DNA of 64,000 nt from Tabrizicola oligotrophica (GTDB taxonomy: Bacteria > Pseudomonadota > Alphaproteobacteria > Rhodobacterales > Rhodobacteraceae). Position numbers and translations under genes: made by a program. Every line of letters begins with the position of its first letter. Position 1 is the first letter of the stretch. A model generated the notes under the pieces. It was not told the DNA's origin, searched no databases, and saw only the letters and a program-made list of their open reading frames with translations. The DNA lies in contig NZ_JAAIVJ010000003.1 in the NCBI RefSeq assembly GCF_011008935.1, positions 62,001-126,000 on the forward strand, given 5' to 3'. This document shows, one piece after another, positions 47,360 to 55,584 of this stretch.

Positions 47360-47688
47360 TCGATCGGCCGCAGCGGCTTTTCCAGCACCCGCAGCGCCGC
47401 CGCCAGATCATGACCGCGCCGCAAGACCTGACCCTCGCCGCCCAGAACGGCATAGATCCCTTGTCGGGTCCGCAGCTTCGGGCGCTTTTCGATGCGGTAC
47501 AGCGGCACCTCGGCGGTGCGGCGGAACACCGAGAATTCGGCCACCTCGGGCAGGAACGACATCGCATAGTCGCGCCACTCCCCGGCGGCGACCATGCGAC
47601 CATAAAGCGACAGGATGGCACCAAGCTCGGCGCGGTCAAAGCTGACCACCTCGGCGGAAGAGTGCGGGAAGGGCACCGGCGCGTTCAT
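47356..47688 (-). CDS. DUF2794 family protein
   Basis: 110 residues. The conserved stretch VSFDRAELGAILSLYGRMVA and GEWRDYAMSF, then FSVFRRTAEVPLYRIEKRP, match the alphaproteobacterial DUF2794 family, whose function is unknown. The start is ATG 47688 (MNAPVPFPH); an in-frame codon at 47715 is possible. Convergent with NlpC/P60, overlapping by 4 bases, and 48 bases downstream of the asparaginase gene. Confidence 0.85.
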   Translation of the reverse strand: MNAPVPFPHSSAEVVSFDRAELGAILSLYGRMVAAGEWRDYAMSFLPEVAEFSVFRRTAEVPLYRIEKRPKLRTRQGIYAVLGGEGQVLRRGHDLAAALRVLEKPLRPID

Positions 47689-47736
47689 GACAAAACTGTA
47701 CCTGAGCCCTGTCACGAATCAAGCCCGTCGACGCGC

Positions 47737-48732
47737 TTACACAAAGCCCTCGGACAAGCGCAATTCACCCGTGGTGAAACCCCGGCAGTTGATCTGCGGC
47801 GCCGGCAGGCGCTTTTGGGCCATCGGATGCGCCGCATCCAGAACCCCAAGCTGCGACAGGATGCCGACCAGGGCTGCCTCGGAGGCCCGCACATTGCCGT
47901 CTTCGATCTTCAGGGCCAGCCCCAGCTTCTTCTCGGGCATGATCGCCACAAACACCGCCTCGGCCCCGGTCTTGATCGACACCCGTCCGCCCATGGCGCG
48001 CATCAGTTCGGTGCAGGCCCGGCCCTCACCCGCCACCAGTTCGGGATGGGCGGCCATGGCGCGGGTCAGGCGCTGCATGGCGCGGCCCCGCGCTCCGGTC
48101 CCGTCGGAGGAGGCGAATTTCGCCATCCCGCGCGCCAGACCCGCGATCGACATGGCGAAATTCGGGGCCGAGCAGCCGTCGATGCCATAACCCGCGGCGG
48201 TCTCGCCGGTGACGTCTTCGGTCGCGGCGCGGATCGCCTTTTGCAGCGGGTGGTCCAGCTCCACGTATTCCGGCCCGGCCTTCTGGTGCTTGACGAAGGT
48301 CAGAAAGCCCGAATGCTTGCCCGAGCAGTTGTTGTGCAGCTGGCACGGCCCTTCGTGGTCGCAGATCAGCCGGTCGCGCTCGACCCGGTCATAGGGCTCG
48401 TGGCTACCGCAGCGCAGATCGGGCTCGCCCAGACCAAGATCCTTCAGCCAGTCGCGCGCCATGTTCACATGCAGCGCCGCGCCCTGATGGCTGGCGCAAG
48501 CCAGCGCCAGATGCGCCTCGCTCAGGCCAAAGGCATCGGCCGCCCCGCTCTCGACCAGCGGCAGCGCCTGGATCATCTTGCACGACGAACGTGGAAAGAT
48601 GATGCGGTCCGGGTCGCCCCAGGCCTGCACGATCTGCCCGGCCTCGTCACACAGGACAGCATGGCCGCGATGCGTGCTTTCCAGAAGCCCGCCACGCCAC
48701 AGTTCCACCATCTCGACAGCTTTGCCCATCAT
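47737..48732 (-). CDS. L-asparaginase, rhizobial (type II/PF06089) class
   Basis: 331 residues. It belongs to the AnsA/ReAV-like asparaginases unrelated to the E. coli enzymes. Recognisable are FPRSSCKMIQALPLVES (Ser-x-x-Lys-like catalytic dyad), CASHQGAALHV, CSGKHSGFL and the zinc-type cysteines in NNCSGK and DGCSAPN. It hydrolyses asparagine to aspartate and ammonia in the cytoplasm. Two adjacent ATG codons (48732, 48729) leave the exact start open. Divergent from the IalB-like gene; DUF2794 follows downstream. Confidence 0.88.
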   Translation of the reverse strand: MMGKAVEMVELWRGGLLESTHRGHAVLCDEAGQIVQAWGDPDRIIFPRSSCKMIQALPLVESGAADAFGLSEAHLALACASHQGAALHVNMARDWLKDLGLGEPDLRCGSHEPYDRVERDRLICDHEGPCQLHNNCSGKHSGFLTFVKHQKAGPEYVELDHPLQKAIRAATEDVTGETAAGYGIDGCSAPNFAMSIAGLARGMAKFASSDGTGARGRAMQRLTRAMAAHPELVAGEGRACTELMRAMGGRVSIKTGAEAVFVAIMPEKKLGLALKIEDGNVRASEAALVGILSQLGVLDAAHPMAQKRLPAPQINCRGFTTGELRLSEGFV

Positions 48733-48899
48733 CCCCTCCCGTCACGGATGCGCGATTTTATGCCCAAGGGGCTTTCGCGGATTGGTCATTTTCGGCTATG
48801 CATGGGATATCGAGTGTAACGGCCCCACGCCACAGGAAAAACCGCGCGATCAAGCCGGCTTGGCAGGGCAGAGGCAACCGCAGCTTGGAGGCTGTAGAC

Positions 48900-49418
48900 A
48901 TGGCAAGCTGGATGACCCGCACCCTTCTGGTGGCGAGCCTTGCTTTTGGGTCCACCATGGCCCAGGCGCAGGAATCGAGCAATCGGGTGGCGACGATGAC
49001 CGATTGGAGCGTCTTTGCCGAAGAGGACCCCAAGGAATGCTGGGGCGTCTCCAGCCCCAAGGAAACCGTGAACACCCGTGACGGCCAGCCGGTTCAGGTG
49101 CGCCGCGGCGACATCCTCTTGTTTGTCACCTTCCGCCCCGGCGTTGCCGGCGAGATTTCCTTCTCGGGCGGCTATCCCTTTGCGGGCGGCTCCACCGTCG
49201 GGCTGGACGTCGATGGCACCGCCTATGAGCTGATCACCGATGGCGAATGGGCCTGGCCGGGCACCAAGGATGATGACGCGGCCATTCTGGCGGCGCTGAA
49301 AAAGGGCACGACGGCGGTTCTGACCGCAAAGTCGGGCAAGGGCACCCAGACCAAGGACACGTTCAGCCTGCGCGGTTTCACCGCCGCCATGGAAGAAGCC
49401 GCCAAGCGCTGCGGCTGA
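48900..49418 (+). CDS. invasion-associated locus B (IalB) family secreted protein
   Basis: 172 residues with a signal peptide (MTRTLLVASLAFGSTMAQAQ). The mature part has DWSVFAEEDPKECWGVSSP, VRRGDILLFVTFRPG and ending FSLRGFTAAMEEAAKRCG, the pattern of the IalB domain found across non-pathogenic alphaproteobacteria. Two cysteines (ECWGV and RCG) may pair. The role is unknown outside Bartonella, where the name arose. GGAGG lies about 9 bases before ATG 48900. It is followed by a strong terminator. Confidence 0.85.
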   Translation: MASWMTRTLLVASLAFGSTMAQAQESSNRVATMTDWSVFAEEDPKECWGVSSPKETVNTRDGQPVQVRRGDILLFVTFRPGVAGEISFSGGYPFAGGSTVGLDVDGTAYELITDGEWAWPGTKDDDAAILAALKKGTTAVLTAKSGKGTQTKDTFSLRGFTAAMEEAAKRCG

Positions 49419-49439
49419 TTTTCCTGCGCAAAGTGCCGG

Positions 49440-49475
49440 GCGCCCCGCCGCAAGGTCGGGGCGCTTTTGTTTTTG
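49440..49475 (+). terminator. terminator of the IalB-like gene
   Basis: Stem GCGCCCCG / CGGGGCGC, then TTTTGTTTTTG, 20 bases after the stop. It overlaps any translation start before 49476 for the downstream rlmN, which supports a later start for that gene. Confidence 0.85.
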
Positions 49476-49520
49476 CGGCAGATGCCCTATATGCCCAATC
49501 TGCCCATTCTGGAATCTGCC

Positions 49521-50705
49521 ATGACCGACGCCACCGCGCCTATCACCCAAGACGTGCTGACCCTGCCGCGCAAATCGCCCGAAGGCGGGAAGCAAAACCT
49601 TGTCGGCATGACTCGCGACCAGATGCGCGCCGCGCTGATCGCGGCCGGCACGCCGGAAAAGCAGGCCAAGATGCGGGTCGGGCAGGTCTGGCAATGGGTC
49701 TATCACTGGGGCGTGCGCGAGTTCGACCGCATGACCAACCTCGCCAAGGATTACCGCGCGCTTCTGGCCGACAACTTCGTGCTGGAAGTGCCGGAGGTGG
49801 TGACGCGGCTGATTTCCGAAGATGGCACGCGCAAGTATCTGGTGCGCATCGCCGGCGGGCATGAGGTGGAGGTGGTCTATATCCCCGAAACCGACCGCGG
49901 GACGCTGTGCATTTCCAGCCAGGTCGGCTGCACGCTGACCTGTTCCTTCTGTCATACCGGCACGCAGAAACTGGTGCGCAACCTGACTGCGGCCGAGATC
50001 GTCGGGCAGGTGATGCTGGCGCGCGATGATCTGGACGAATGGCCGGTGCCGGGCGCGCCGAAGGAAGAGGTGCGGCTGGTGTCGAACATCGTCCTGATGG
50101 GCATGGGCGAGCCACTTTACAATTTCGAGAATGTCCGCGACGCGATGAAGGTAGTGATGGACAACGAGGGCATCGCCCTTGGCCGCCGCCGCATCACGCT
50201 GTCCACCAGCGGTGTGGTGCCGGAAATTGCCCGCACCGCGACCGAGATCGGCTGCCAGCTGGCCGTCAGCTTCCACGCCACCACCGACGAGGTGCGCGAT
50301 GTGCTGGTGCCAATCAACAAGCGCTGGAACATTCAGACGCTGCTGGCGGCGTTGAAAGAGTATCCGAACCTGTCCAATTCGGAACGGATCACCTTCGAAT
50401 ATGTGATGCTGGATGGCGTGAATGATACCAAAGAAGATGCGCACCGGCTGGTGAAGCTTCTGGAAGGCATTCCGGCCAAGGTGAACCTGATCCCGTTCAA
50501 CGAATGGCCCGGCGCCCCCTACAAACGCTCGTCCGGCAACCGTATCCACGCCTTTGCCGACATCATCTACAAGGCCGGCTATGCCACCCCGATCCGCACC
50601 CCGCGCGGCGAGGACATCATGGCCGCCTGCGGACAGTTGAAATCCGCCACCGAACGCGCCCGCAAAAGCCGGGCGCAGATCGAGGCGGAGACGAAGGCCG
50701 GTTAA
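49521..50705 (+). CDS. rlmN: dual-specificity RNA methyltransferase RlmN
   Basis: 394 residues. A radical-SAM enzyme that adds a C2 methyl to A2503 of 23S rRNA and A37 of some tRNAs. The 4Fe-4S ligands are in [27 protein letters not shown] and the C-terminal [14 protein letters not shown], with the methyl-carrying cysteine, are family signatures. I choose ATG 49521 ([11 protein letters not shown]): GGAA is 8 bases upstream, whereas the codons at 49467 and 49491 fall in or just after a terminator. A TATATG sequence at 49488-49493 could be the promoter -10. Confidence 0.94.
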   Translation: MTDATAPITQDVLTLPRKSPEGGKQNLVGMTRDQMRAALIAAGTPEKQAKMRVGQVWQWVYHWGVREFDRMTNLAKDYRALLADNFVLEVPEVVTRLISEDGTRKYLVRIAGGHEVEVVYIPETDRGTLCISSQVGCTLTCSFCHTGTQKLVRNLTAAEIVGQVMLARDDLDEWPVPGAPKEEVRLVSNIVLMGMGEPLYNFENVRDAMKVVMDNEGIALGRRRITLSTSGVVPEIARTATEIGCQLAVSFHATTDEVRDVLVPINKRWNIQTLLAALKEYPNLSNSERITFEYVMLDGVNDTKEDAHRLVKLLEGIPAKVNLIPFNEWPGAPYKRSSGNRIHAFADIIYKAGYATPIRTPRGEDIMAACGQLKSATERARKSRAQIEAETKAG

Positions 50706-50711
50706 GCCCGG

Positions 50712-51476
50712 TCAGGCAATGTCGCGGACCATCCAGATATTGCCTTCCTTCTTCACTTCAAACCGCTTGGGCAGGCCCTTGATAAGGTCAGACAATTTCG
50801 TCGCGCCATAGGTGCGTGAGTCGAAATCCGGGTCGGCCCGCACCATGTACTGCCCAAGCTGGCCAAGATGATACCACTCGGCATCCGGATCGATGTTCTT
50901 CATCGCCTTGAAGATCAGCGGAATCGCTTCGGTCATCGGCTTCTTGACCGGCGGGGGCGGGCTGGGGTCTTCGATCTTGGCCGCCGCAACTGCCGGTCGC
51001 GGGGCCGGCGTGCTGGCGGGCTCGGTTTCCGCTTCGCTCAGGATGTTTTCGATCAGGATGAACCGGTTGCAGACCTTGCGCAGGCTCTCCGGCGTCTTGG
51101 CCTCGCCGATGCCCACCACCTCCAGCCCTTCCTCGCGGATACGGCTGGCCAGCCTCGTGAAATCGCTGTCGGAACTGACCAGCACGAAACCGTCGAACTT
51201 GCCGGCATGCAGGATGTCCATCGCGTCGATTACCAGCCCGATGTCGCTGGCATTCTTGCCCGTGGTGTTGGCCGATTGCTGATGCATCACCAACCCCAGA
51301 TCGCGAGCCGTCGACTTCCAGCCGCTCAGCCGCGAGCTGGACCAGTCACCATAGACCCGGCGCAGGGCCGGTTCGCCGATGGTGCTGATTTCCTTCAGGA
51401 TCGCCTCGGCATGGCGGGCCAGCACGTTGTCGGCGTCGATCAGAACTGCCAGAAGTTTGGCGCCATCGCGGGCCAT
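50712..51476 (-). CDS. NYN domain ribonuclease with OST-HTH/LOTUS domain
   Basis: 254 residues. The PIN-like NYN domain covers about 1-145, with acidic active-site residues in VLIDADNVL, SDIGLVIDAMD and SSDSDFTRLA. A Pro/Ala linker (PASTPAPRPAVAA) leads to an OST-HTH/LOTUS-type domain (about 180-254, AIPLIFKAMKNID, YGATKLSDLIKGL). NYN proteins cleave RNA, and LOTUS domains bind RNA, in bacteria of unknown targets. Convergent with rlmN, 6 bases apart. Domain assignment is by motif. Confidence 0.85.
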   Translation of the reverse strand: MARDGAKLLAVLIDADNVLARHAEAILKEISTIGEPALRRVYGDWSSSRLSGWKSTARDLGLVMHQQSANTTGKNASDIGLVIDAMDILHAGKFDGFVLVSSDSDFTRLASRIREEGLEVVGIGEAKTPESLRKVCNRFILIENILSEAETEPASTPAPRPAVAAAKIEDPSPPPPVKKPMTEAIPLIFKAMKNIDPDAEWYHLGQLGQYMVRADPDFDSRTYGATKLSDLIKGLPKRFEVKKEGNIWMVRDIA

Positions 51477-51801
51477 TCAGGAAACCTCGATTATTGGGGC
51501 GGAAATGAACCAGCCGGCATCACCATACCAGAAAATCGACATAGGCAAGCCCCGTGCCCGGAGTGACATAACGGTGGCGCGGAAGGTGTTGATCGCCTGT
51601 CCGTAGGAAAGCATGACCGCCTCGGCCCCCCAGTTTCTTGCCGGCAAAGGCAACACTTGCCGGGGTGGATTGTCAATCGCGGCCAGCGCGCTTTCCCGGG
51701 GCCTTTGGCGGCAGGTTCATCGGCCGTGACCACATCTTGAACGAAGAAAAATGGCAAGGGCCGGGGGTTTCCCCCCGGCCCTGCTGCGCCCTGAGGCCGG
51801 A
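51477..51801. other. 325-base intergenic region between the NYN and formaldehyde dehydrogenase genes
   Basis: It holds the adh terminator near 51746-51781 and a perfect 10-base palindrome TTGCCGGCAA at 51638-51647. I found no convincing protein gene. A 38-codon plus-strand frame from 51613 with AGGAA before its ATG is too short and has no recognisable product. The NYN gene promoter must lie in the right part of the region; I see no clear -35/-10 pair. Confidence 0.6.
51746..51781 (-). terminator. terminator of the formaldehyde dehydrogenase gene
   Basis: Perfect 10-base stem GGGCCGGGGG / CCCCCGGCCC around a four-base loop, 20 bases downstream of the minus-strand stop, followed on that strand by TTGCCATTTTTC. 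Confidence 0.8.
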
Positions 51802-52938
51802 TCAGTAGACCACGACCGCGCGAATCGACTTGCCGGCGTGCATCAGATCGAAGCCTTCGTTGATGCGTTCCAGAGGCAGGATGTGGGTGATCATCGAGTC
51901 GATCTCGATCTTGCCGTCCATATACCAGTCGACGATCGTCGGCACATCCGTCCGGCCGCGTGCGCCGCCGAATGCGGTGCCTTTCCAGACCCGGCCGGTA
52001 ACCAGCTGGAAGGGCCGGGTTTCGATGGTGGCCCCGGCGGGTGCCACGCCGATGATGATCGACTGACCCCAGCCGCGGTGGGTGCATTCCAGCGCGTCGC
52101 GCATCACCCTGACGTTGCCGGTGCAGTCGAACGAATAGTCCGCGCCGCCGATCTTGTCGAAAGGCGTCTTGGTCAGATCGACAATAGCTTGCACGACCGA
52201 GGTGCCCTCGGCCAGTTTCTTGGGGTTGATGAAATGGGTCATGCCGAACTTGCGGCCCCATTCCTCTTTGTCATCATTGAGGTCAACGCCGATGATCATC
52301 CGCGCACCGGCCATCTTCAGGCCCTGAATGACGTTCAAGCCAATGCCGCCCAGACCGAAGACCACGGCGGTTGCGTCATGCTCCACCTTGGCGGTGTTCA
52401 GGACCGCGCCGATGCCGGTGGTGACGCCGCAGCCGATGTAGCAGATCTTGTCGAAGGGCGCGTCCTCGCGCACCTTGGCCAGCGCAATCTCCGGCATGAC
52501 GGTGTGCTGGGCGAAGGTCGAGCAACCCATGTAGTGATAGATCGGCGTGCCATCCAGCATGGAAAACCGCGTGGTGCCGTCGGGCATCAGGCCCTGACCC
52601 TGAGTGGCGCGAATGGCGGTGCAGAGGTTGGTCTTGCGCGACAGGCAGGACGGGCATTCGCGGCATTCCGGGGTGTAAAGCGGGATCACATGATCGCCCG
52701 GCTTCAGCGATTTCACGCCGGGGCCGCATTTCACCACCACGCCCGCACCCTCATGGCCAAGGATCGAGGGGAAGATGCCTTCGGGGTCGGCACCCGACAG
52801 GGTGAACTCGTCGGTATGGCAGATGCCGGTGGCCTTGATCTCGATCAGAACCTCGCCCTCTTTCGGATCGTCGAGGTTCACCTCCATGATTTCAAGCGGT
52901 TTGCCTGCGGCAACGGCAACGGCGGCACGGGTGCGCAT
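51802..52938 (-). CDS. S-(hydroxymethyl)glutathione dehydrogenase / class III alcohol dehydrogenase
   Basis: 378 residues. Catalytic zinc ligands are in GICHTDEF and GHEGAG, and the structural-zinc cysteines are in [15 protein letters not shown]. The NAD site is [26 protein letters not shown] is typical of class III ADH. It oxidises the formaldehyde-glutathione adduct, detoxifying formaldehyde in the cytoplasm (FrmA/AdhC/GD-FALDH). The start is ATG 52938 with GGGGAGG about 10 bases before it. Downstream S-formylglutathione hydrolase and the regulator are not next to it here. Confidence 0.95.
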   Translation of the reverse strand: MRTRAAVAVAAGKPLEIMEVNLDDPKEGEVLIEIKATGICHTDEFTLSGADPEGIFPSILGHEGAGVVVKCGPGVKSLKPGDHVIPLYTPECRECPSCLSRKTNLCTAIRATQGQGLMPDGTTRFSMLDGTPIYHYMGCSTFAQHTVMPEIALAKVREDAPFDKICYIGCGVTTGIGAVLNTAKVEHDATAVVFGLGGIGLNVIQGLKMAGARMIIGVDLNDDKEEWGRKFGMTHFINPKKLAEGTSVVQAIVDLTKTPFDKIGGADYSFDCTGNVRVMRDALECTHRGWGQSIIIGVAPAGATIETRPFQLVTGRVWKGTAFGGARGRTDVPTIVDWYMDGKIEIDSMITHILPLERINEGFDLMHAGKSIRAVVVY

Positions 52939-53113
52939 TTTGGAATTCCTCCCCTTATCAGCGCCCGCAGGCTGTGCCAGAACGGGTGAAATTGCAACGC
53001 TGGAAACGACATTCGATGAAGGCAATCCTCCCGAAATTTATCCCGATTTCCGGCCGTTCGGCCCGCACCCGATGCGGCACCCCGGCCGCATGGTTCGGCA
53101 GTTTGCGGCTGTC

Positions 53114-53413
53114 ATGTCATTGAGGCGCGGGCCCGCTCTGCTGCTGTGCCTGCTGGCGGGCTGTGCAGGCTTTGGCGGCGATCTGCGCATGGGGCCGGTC
53201 GACGAGATGCTGCCACCCCAGCCGGATCGCTGCGGCCTTGCCGCCTTGCCCGAGCTGACAGGCCAGCCCATGGCGCGGCTGGCCGACTTCCGCCTGACCG
53301 GCGCATTGCGCGTGCTTTGGCCGGGGCAGGAGATTACCAATGAAGTCGACCCATCCCGCCTGAATGCCGAGGTGGACGTGGCCGGCCGCATCCTGCGGCT
53401 GATGTGCGGTTGA
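53114..53413 (+). CDS. I78-family peptidase inhibitor, lipoprotein (first copy)
   Basis: 99 residues. The start is ATG 53114, giving a short lipoprotein signal with lipobox LLAGC (LLLCLLAGCAGF); an upstream ATG would place a long segment before it. The mature domain has DRCGLAALPELTGQPMARL, ALRVLWPGQEITNEVDPSRL and ends LRLMCG, the paired-cysteine pattern of the I78 family, which inhibits serine proteases. Probably anchored in the outer or inner membrane, periplasmic side. A second copy follows after 15 bases. Confidence 0.8.
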   Translation: MSLRRGPALLLCLLAGCAGFGGDLRMGPVDEMLPPQPDRCGLAALPELTGQPMARLADFRLTGALRVLWPGQEITNEVDPSRLNAEVDVAGRILRLMCG

Positions 53414-53428
53414 AAAAGGAGATTTCCG

Positions 53429-53719
53429 ATGCGCGCCTTTGCCCTGCTCTTGCCGCTTGTCTTTGCCGCCTGTGCCGCTGGCGAAGCCCCGCCCGATCCC
53501 GGCATGATCGATCCGCAGGTGCCGCCCGCCGACGCTTGCGGGGCCTCCGACCTGCAATATCTGCTGGGCCAACCCGAATCCGAGTTGCAGACCCTGCAAT
53601 TCGCCGGCCCCGTACGCATCATCCATCCCGGCACGGCGGTAACGATGGATTACAGCGAGAGCCGGCTGAACATCGAGATTGACGACGCGGGCAAGATTTC
53701 GCGCCTCAGCTGCGGCTGA
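53429..53719 (+). CDS. I78-family peptidase inhibitor, lipoprotein (second copy)
   Basis: 96 residues. Lipobox FAAC follows MRAFALLLPLV. The mature part repeats the first copy's features with divergence: ADACGASDLQYLLGQPESEL, GPVRIIHPGTAVTMDYSESRL and SRLSCG. A good AAGGAGA ribosome binding site precedes ATG 53429 by 5 to 6 bases. The tandem arrangement implies duplication, and the low identity suggests different protease targets or old divergence. Followed by a bidirectional terminator towards cytochrome c'. Confidence 0.85.
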   Translation: MRAFALLLPLVFAACAAGEAPPDPGMIDPQVPPADACGASDLQYLLGQPESELQTLQFAGPVRIIHPGTAVTMDYSESRLNIEIDDAGKISRLSCG

Positions 53720-53723
53720 GACA

Positions 53724-53752
53724 AAGGCCCCCGGAGCGATCCGGGGGCCAAT
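53724..53752. terminator. bidirectional terminator between I78 and cytochrome c' genes
   Basis: Perfect stem GGCCCCCGG / CCGGGGGCC around AGCGAT between convergent genes. Plus-strand side is followed by AATCTTGTC, the minus-strand side by TTTGTC, so it is somewhat better for cytochrome c'. Confidence 0.75.
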
Positions 53753-53775
53753 CTTGTCTGATGGGTTTCAGCCGC

Positions 53776-54216
53776 TCAGTCAGCAAGCCGGAAGTCGGTG
53801 TGGCAGGCCTTGCAGGCGCCGCCGACGCCGCCCATGCCCCCGCCGATGCTTTCGGCCGACGCCACATCCAGCGCCCCGGCCGCATCGCCCAGCGCCTTGG
53901 CCTTGCCAAGGAAGGCCTCCCAGCCGGTCCAGATCTCGGGCTTGGCCTTGCTGCCGGCATCTTCGACCTTGGCGGTGAACTTGGCCTCGATCGTGGCCGC
54001 GCCTGCGACCAGCACTTGCTTGGCCGCTTCGGCGGCGGCGGCGTCATAGGCCACCTCGCCCGACGCCATGCCGCCCAGGGTCTTGGCCGCGCCGCCAAAG
54101 GATTTCATCAACGCCTGGCGTGCGATGGCTTCCGGGGTGGTCGCCTCGGTCTCGGCGAAAGCGGCGCCCGTCATCAAAAGTGCGCTGACAAGCAGCGTCG
54201 TGGTAGAGATCTTCAT
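53776..54216 (-). CDS. class II c-type cytochrome (cytochrome c' / c556-like)
   Basis: 146 residues with a signal peptide (TTTLLVSALLMTGAAFAE). The heme-attachment motif CKACH lies near the C-terminus (about 134-138), the hallmark of four-helix-bundle class II cytochromes. The N-terminal iron ligand typical of the c556 subgroup (Met in helix 1) may be supplied by QALMKSF. It sits in the periplasm; the roles of the family include NO binding and electron transfer. Convergent with the I78 pair. Confidence 0.9.
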   Translation of the reverse strand: MKISTTTLLVSALLMTGAAFAETEATTPEAIARQALMKSFGGAAKTLGGMASGEVAYDAAAAEAAKQVLVAGAATIEAKFTAKVEDAGSKAKPEIWTGWEAFLGKAKALGDAAGALDVASAESIGGGMGGVGGACKACHTDFRLAD

Positions 54217-54322
54217 CTGGCCCTCCGTTGGCTGGATCGGGAAAATGTCCTGTGCAAGCTAGACACAATCGGAAACCGGCAGATACGGACTTTGGTCCGA
54301 AATCCTTAGGCTCACGGAATCT

Positions 54323-55582
54323 TTATTGCAGCGCCTGCAAGACGGTAAGGCTGGGAAACCCGTCGGGCACCAGCCCGCGCGCCTTCTGGAAACCCTTGAT
54401 CGCCGCCACGGTTTTCGGCCCCATTCTGGCGTCGATCCCGCCGGTGTCGAACCCCTGCGCCGTCAGGTTTCTCTGCAAGGACACCCGTTCGTCAAAGCTC
54501 AAGGCGCGCTCCTCGCGCGGCCATTGCGCCCGGATCGGACCGCCGCCTTGCAGCCGGTCGGCCAGATGGCCGACGGCAATCACATAGGCATCGGCGGTGT
54601 TGTAGCTCTCAATCACATGGAAATTCTGAAAGATCAGAAAGGCCGCGCCCCGGTGCCCGCCCGGCAGGAGGACCGAGGCCAGCCCATGGTCGGGCAGATC
54701 GCCACCGTCGGCCAGGCGCAGCCCCATAGCCTGCCAGCCCGCGACCGGCTTTTTCACCCGCTCGGTCGTCAGGTCATAGTCGAACCCCGGCGGCAGGGTG
54801 ATTTCCACGCCCCATGGCGCCCCCCTGATCCAGCCCTTGCCGGCCAGATACGCCGCGGTCGAGGCCAGCGCATCCGTCGGATCATCGCTCCAGATGTCGC
54901 GCTTGCCGTCGCCGGTGAAATCGACGGCAAAGGCGTGCCAGCTTGACGGCATGAACTGCGTGTGCCCCATCGCCCCCGCCCAGGACCCGCGCAGGGTTTC
55001 CGCCGTGGCATCGCCCAGTTGCACGATCTTCAGCGCCGCAATGAGTTCGCCTTCAAAGAACGCCCCGCGCCGCCCGTCATAGGCCAGCGTCGCCAGCGCG
55101 TGCAGGGTGGGCACATCGCCCCTGACCGCACCATAGGCGCTTTCCAGCCCCCAGACCGCGGCGACGACTTCGGCATCGACGCCATAGGTCGCCTCGATGC
55201 GGGCAAGGGTGTCCGCGCGGGCTTTCAGCGCCTTGACGCCAGACGCCATGCGGTCATCGGAAACCGCCTTGTCGAGGTAATCCCAGATTGTCTTGGTGAA
55301 CTCGTTCTGGTGGCGGTCGTTGTAAACGACCTGCGGCAGGTATTCCGCCCCCTGCAGCGCATCAAGCGTGGCCGAGGAAATCCCCGCCGCCAGCGCGCGC
55401 TCCCGAAAGACGGCCAACCACTGGTTCAGCCCGTCTTGCGTGCCGCTGCCTTCAGTCAACTTCGCCTCCCCGATGGTTTCGCTCATCGCCGCTTCGGTGT
55501 CCTGCGGGCCTGCGCCTGCCGGGCCGCCCAGTGCCAGACACAGGACCAACAGACCAGCCCGCCCTGCCGCCTGCGCACCCAC
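54323..55582 (-). CDS. lytic murein transglycosylase (MltB family)
   Basis: 419 residues. After a signal peptide (VLCLALGGPAGAG), the SLT domain has the catalytic Glu in AVWGLESAYG and WAGAMGHTQFMPSSW, the MltB signature, then TGDGKRDIWSDDPTDALAS. A peptidoglycan-binding domain (about 350-419, SLQRNLTAQGFDTGGIDARM) follows. The enzyme cleaves the glycan strand to 1,6-anhydro-muramic acid during wall turnover. The start is a GTG at 55582, 2 bases after the rnr stop, so it is probably translated from the rnr transcript. Confidence 0.92.
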   Translation of the reverse strand: MGAQAAGRAGLLVLCLALGGPAGAGPQDTEAAMSETIGEAKLTEGSGTQDGLNQWLAVFRERALAAGISSATLDALQGAEYLPQVVYNDRHQNEFTKTIWDYLDKAVSDDRMASGVKALKARADTLARIEATYGVDAEVVAAVWGLESAYGAVRGDVPTLHALATLAYDGRRGAFFEGELIAALKIVQLGDATAETLRGSWAGAMGHTQFMPSSWHAFAVDFTGDGKRDIWSDDPTDALASTAAYLAGKGWIRGAPWGVEITLPPGFDYDLTTERVKKPVAGWQAMGLRLADGGDLPDHGLASVLLPGGHRGAAFLIFQNFHVIESYNTADAYVIAVGHLADRLQGGGPIRAQWPREERALSFDERVSLQRNLTAQGFDTGGIDARMGPKTVAAIKGFQKARGLVPDGFPSLTVLQALQ

Positions 55583-55584
55583 CG

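Noticed and set aside
49467-49520. Earlier start codons for rlmN
   Set aside because: They lie within or just after the terminator of the upstream gene.
51613-51729. 38-codon frame with AGGAA before the ATG, in the gap between the NYN and formaldehyde dehydrogenase genes
   Set aside because: Too short, GC-rich composition gives such frames by chance, and no recognisable protein pattern.
53072-53113. Earlier start codons for the first I78 lipoprotein
   Set aside because: They would put a long charged segment before the lipoprotein signal, which normally starts within a few residues of the hydrophobic core.
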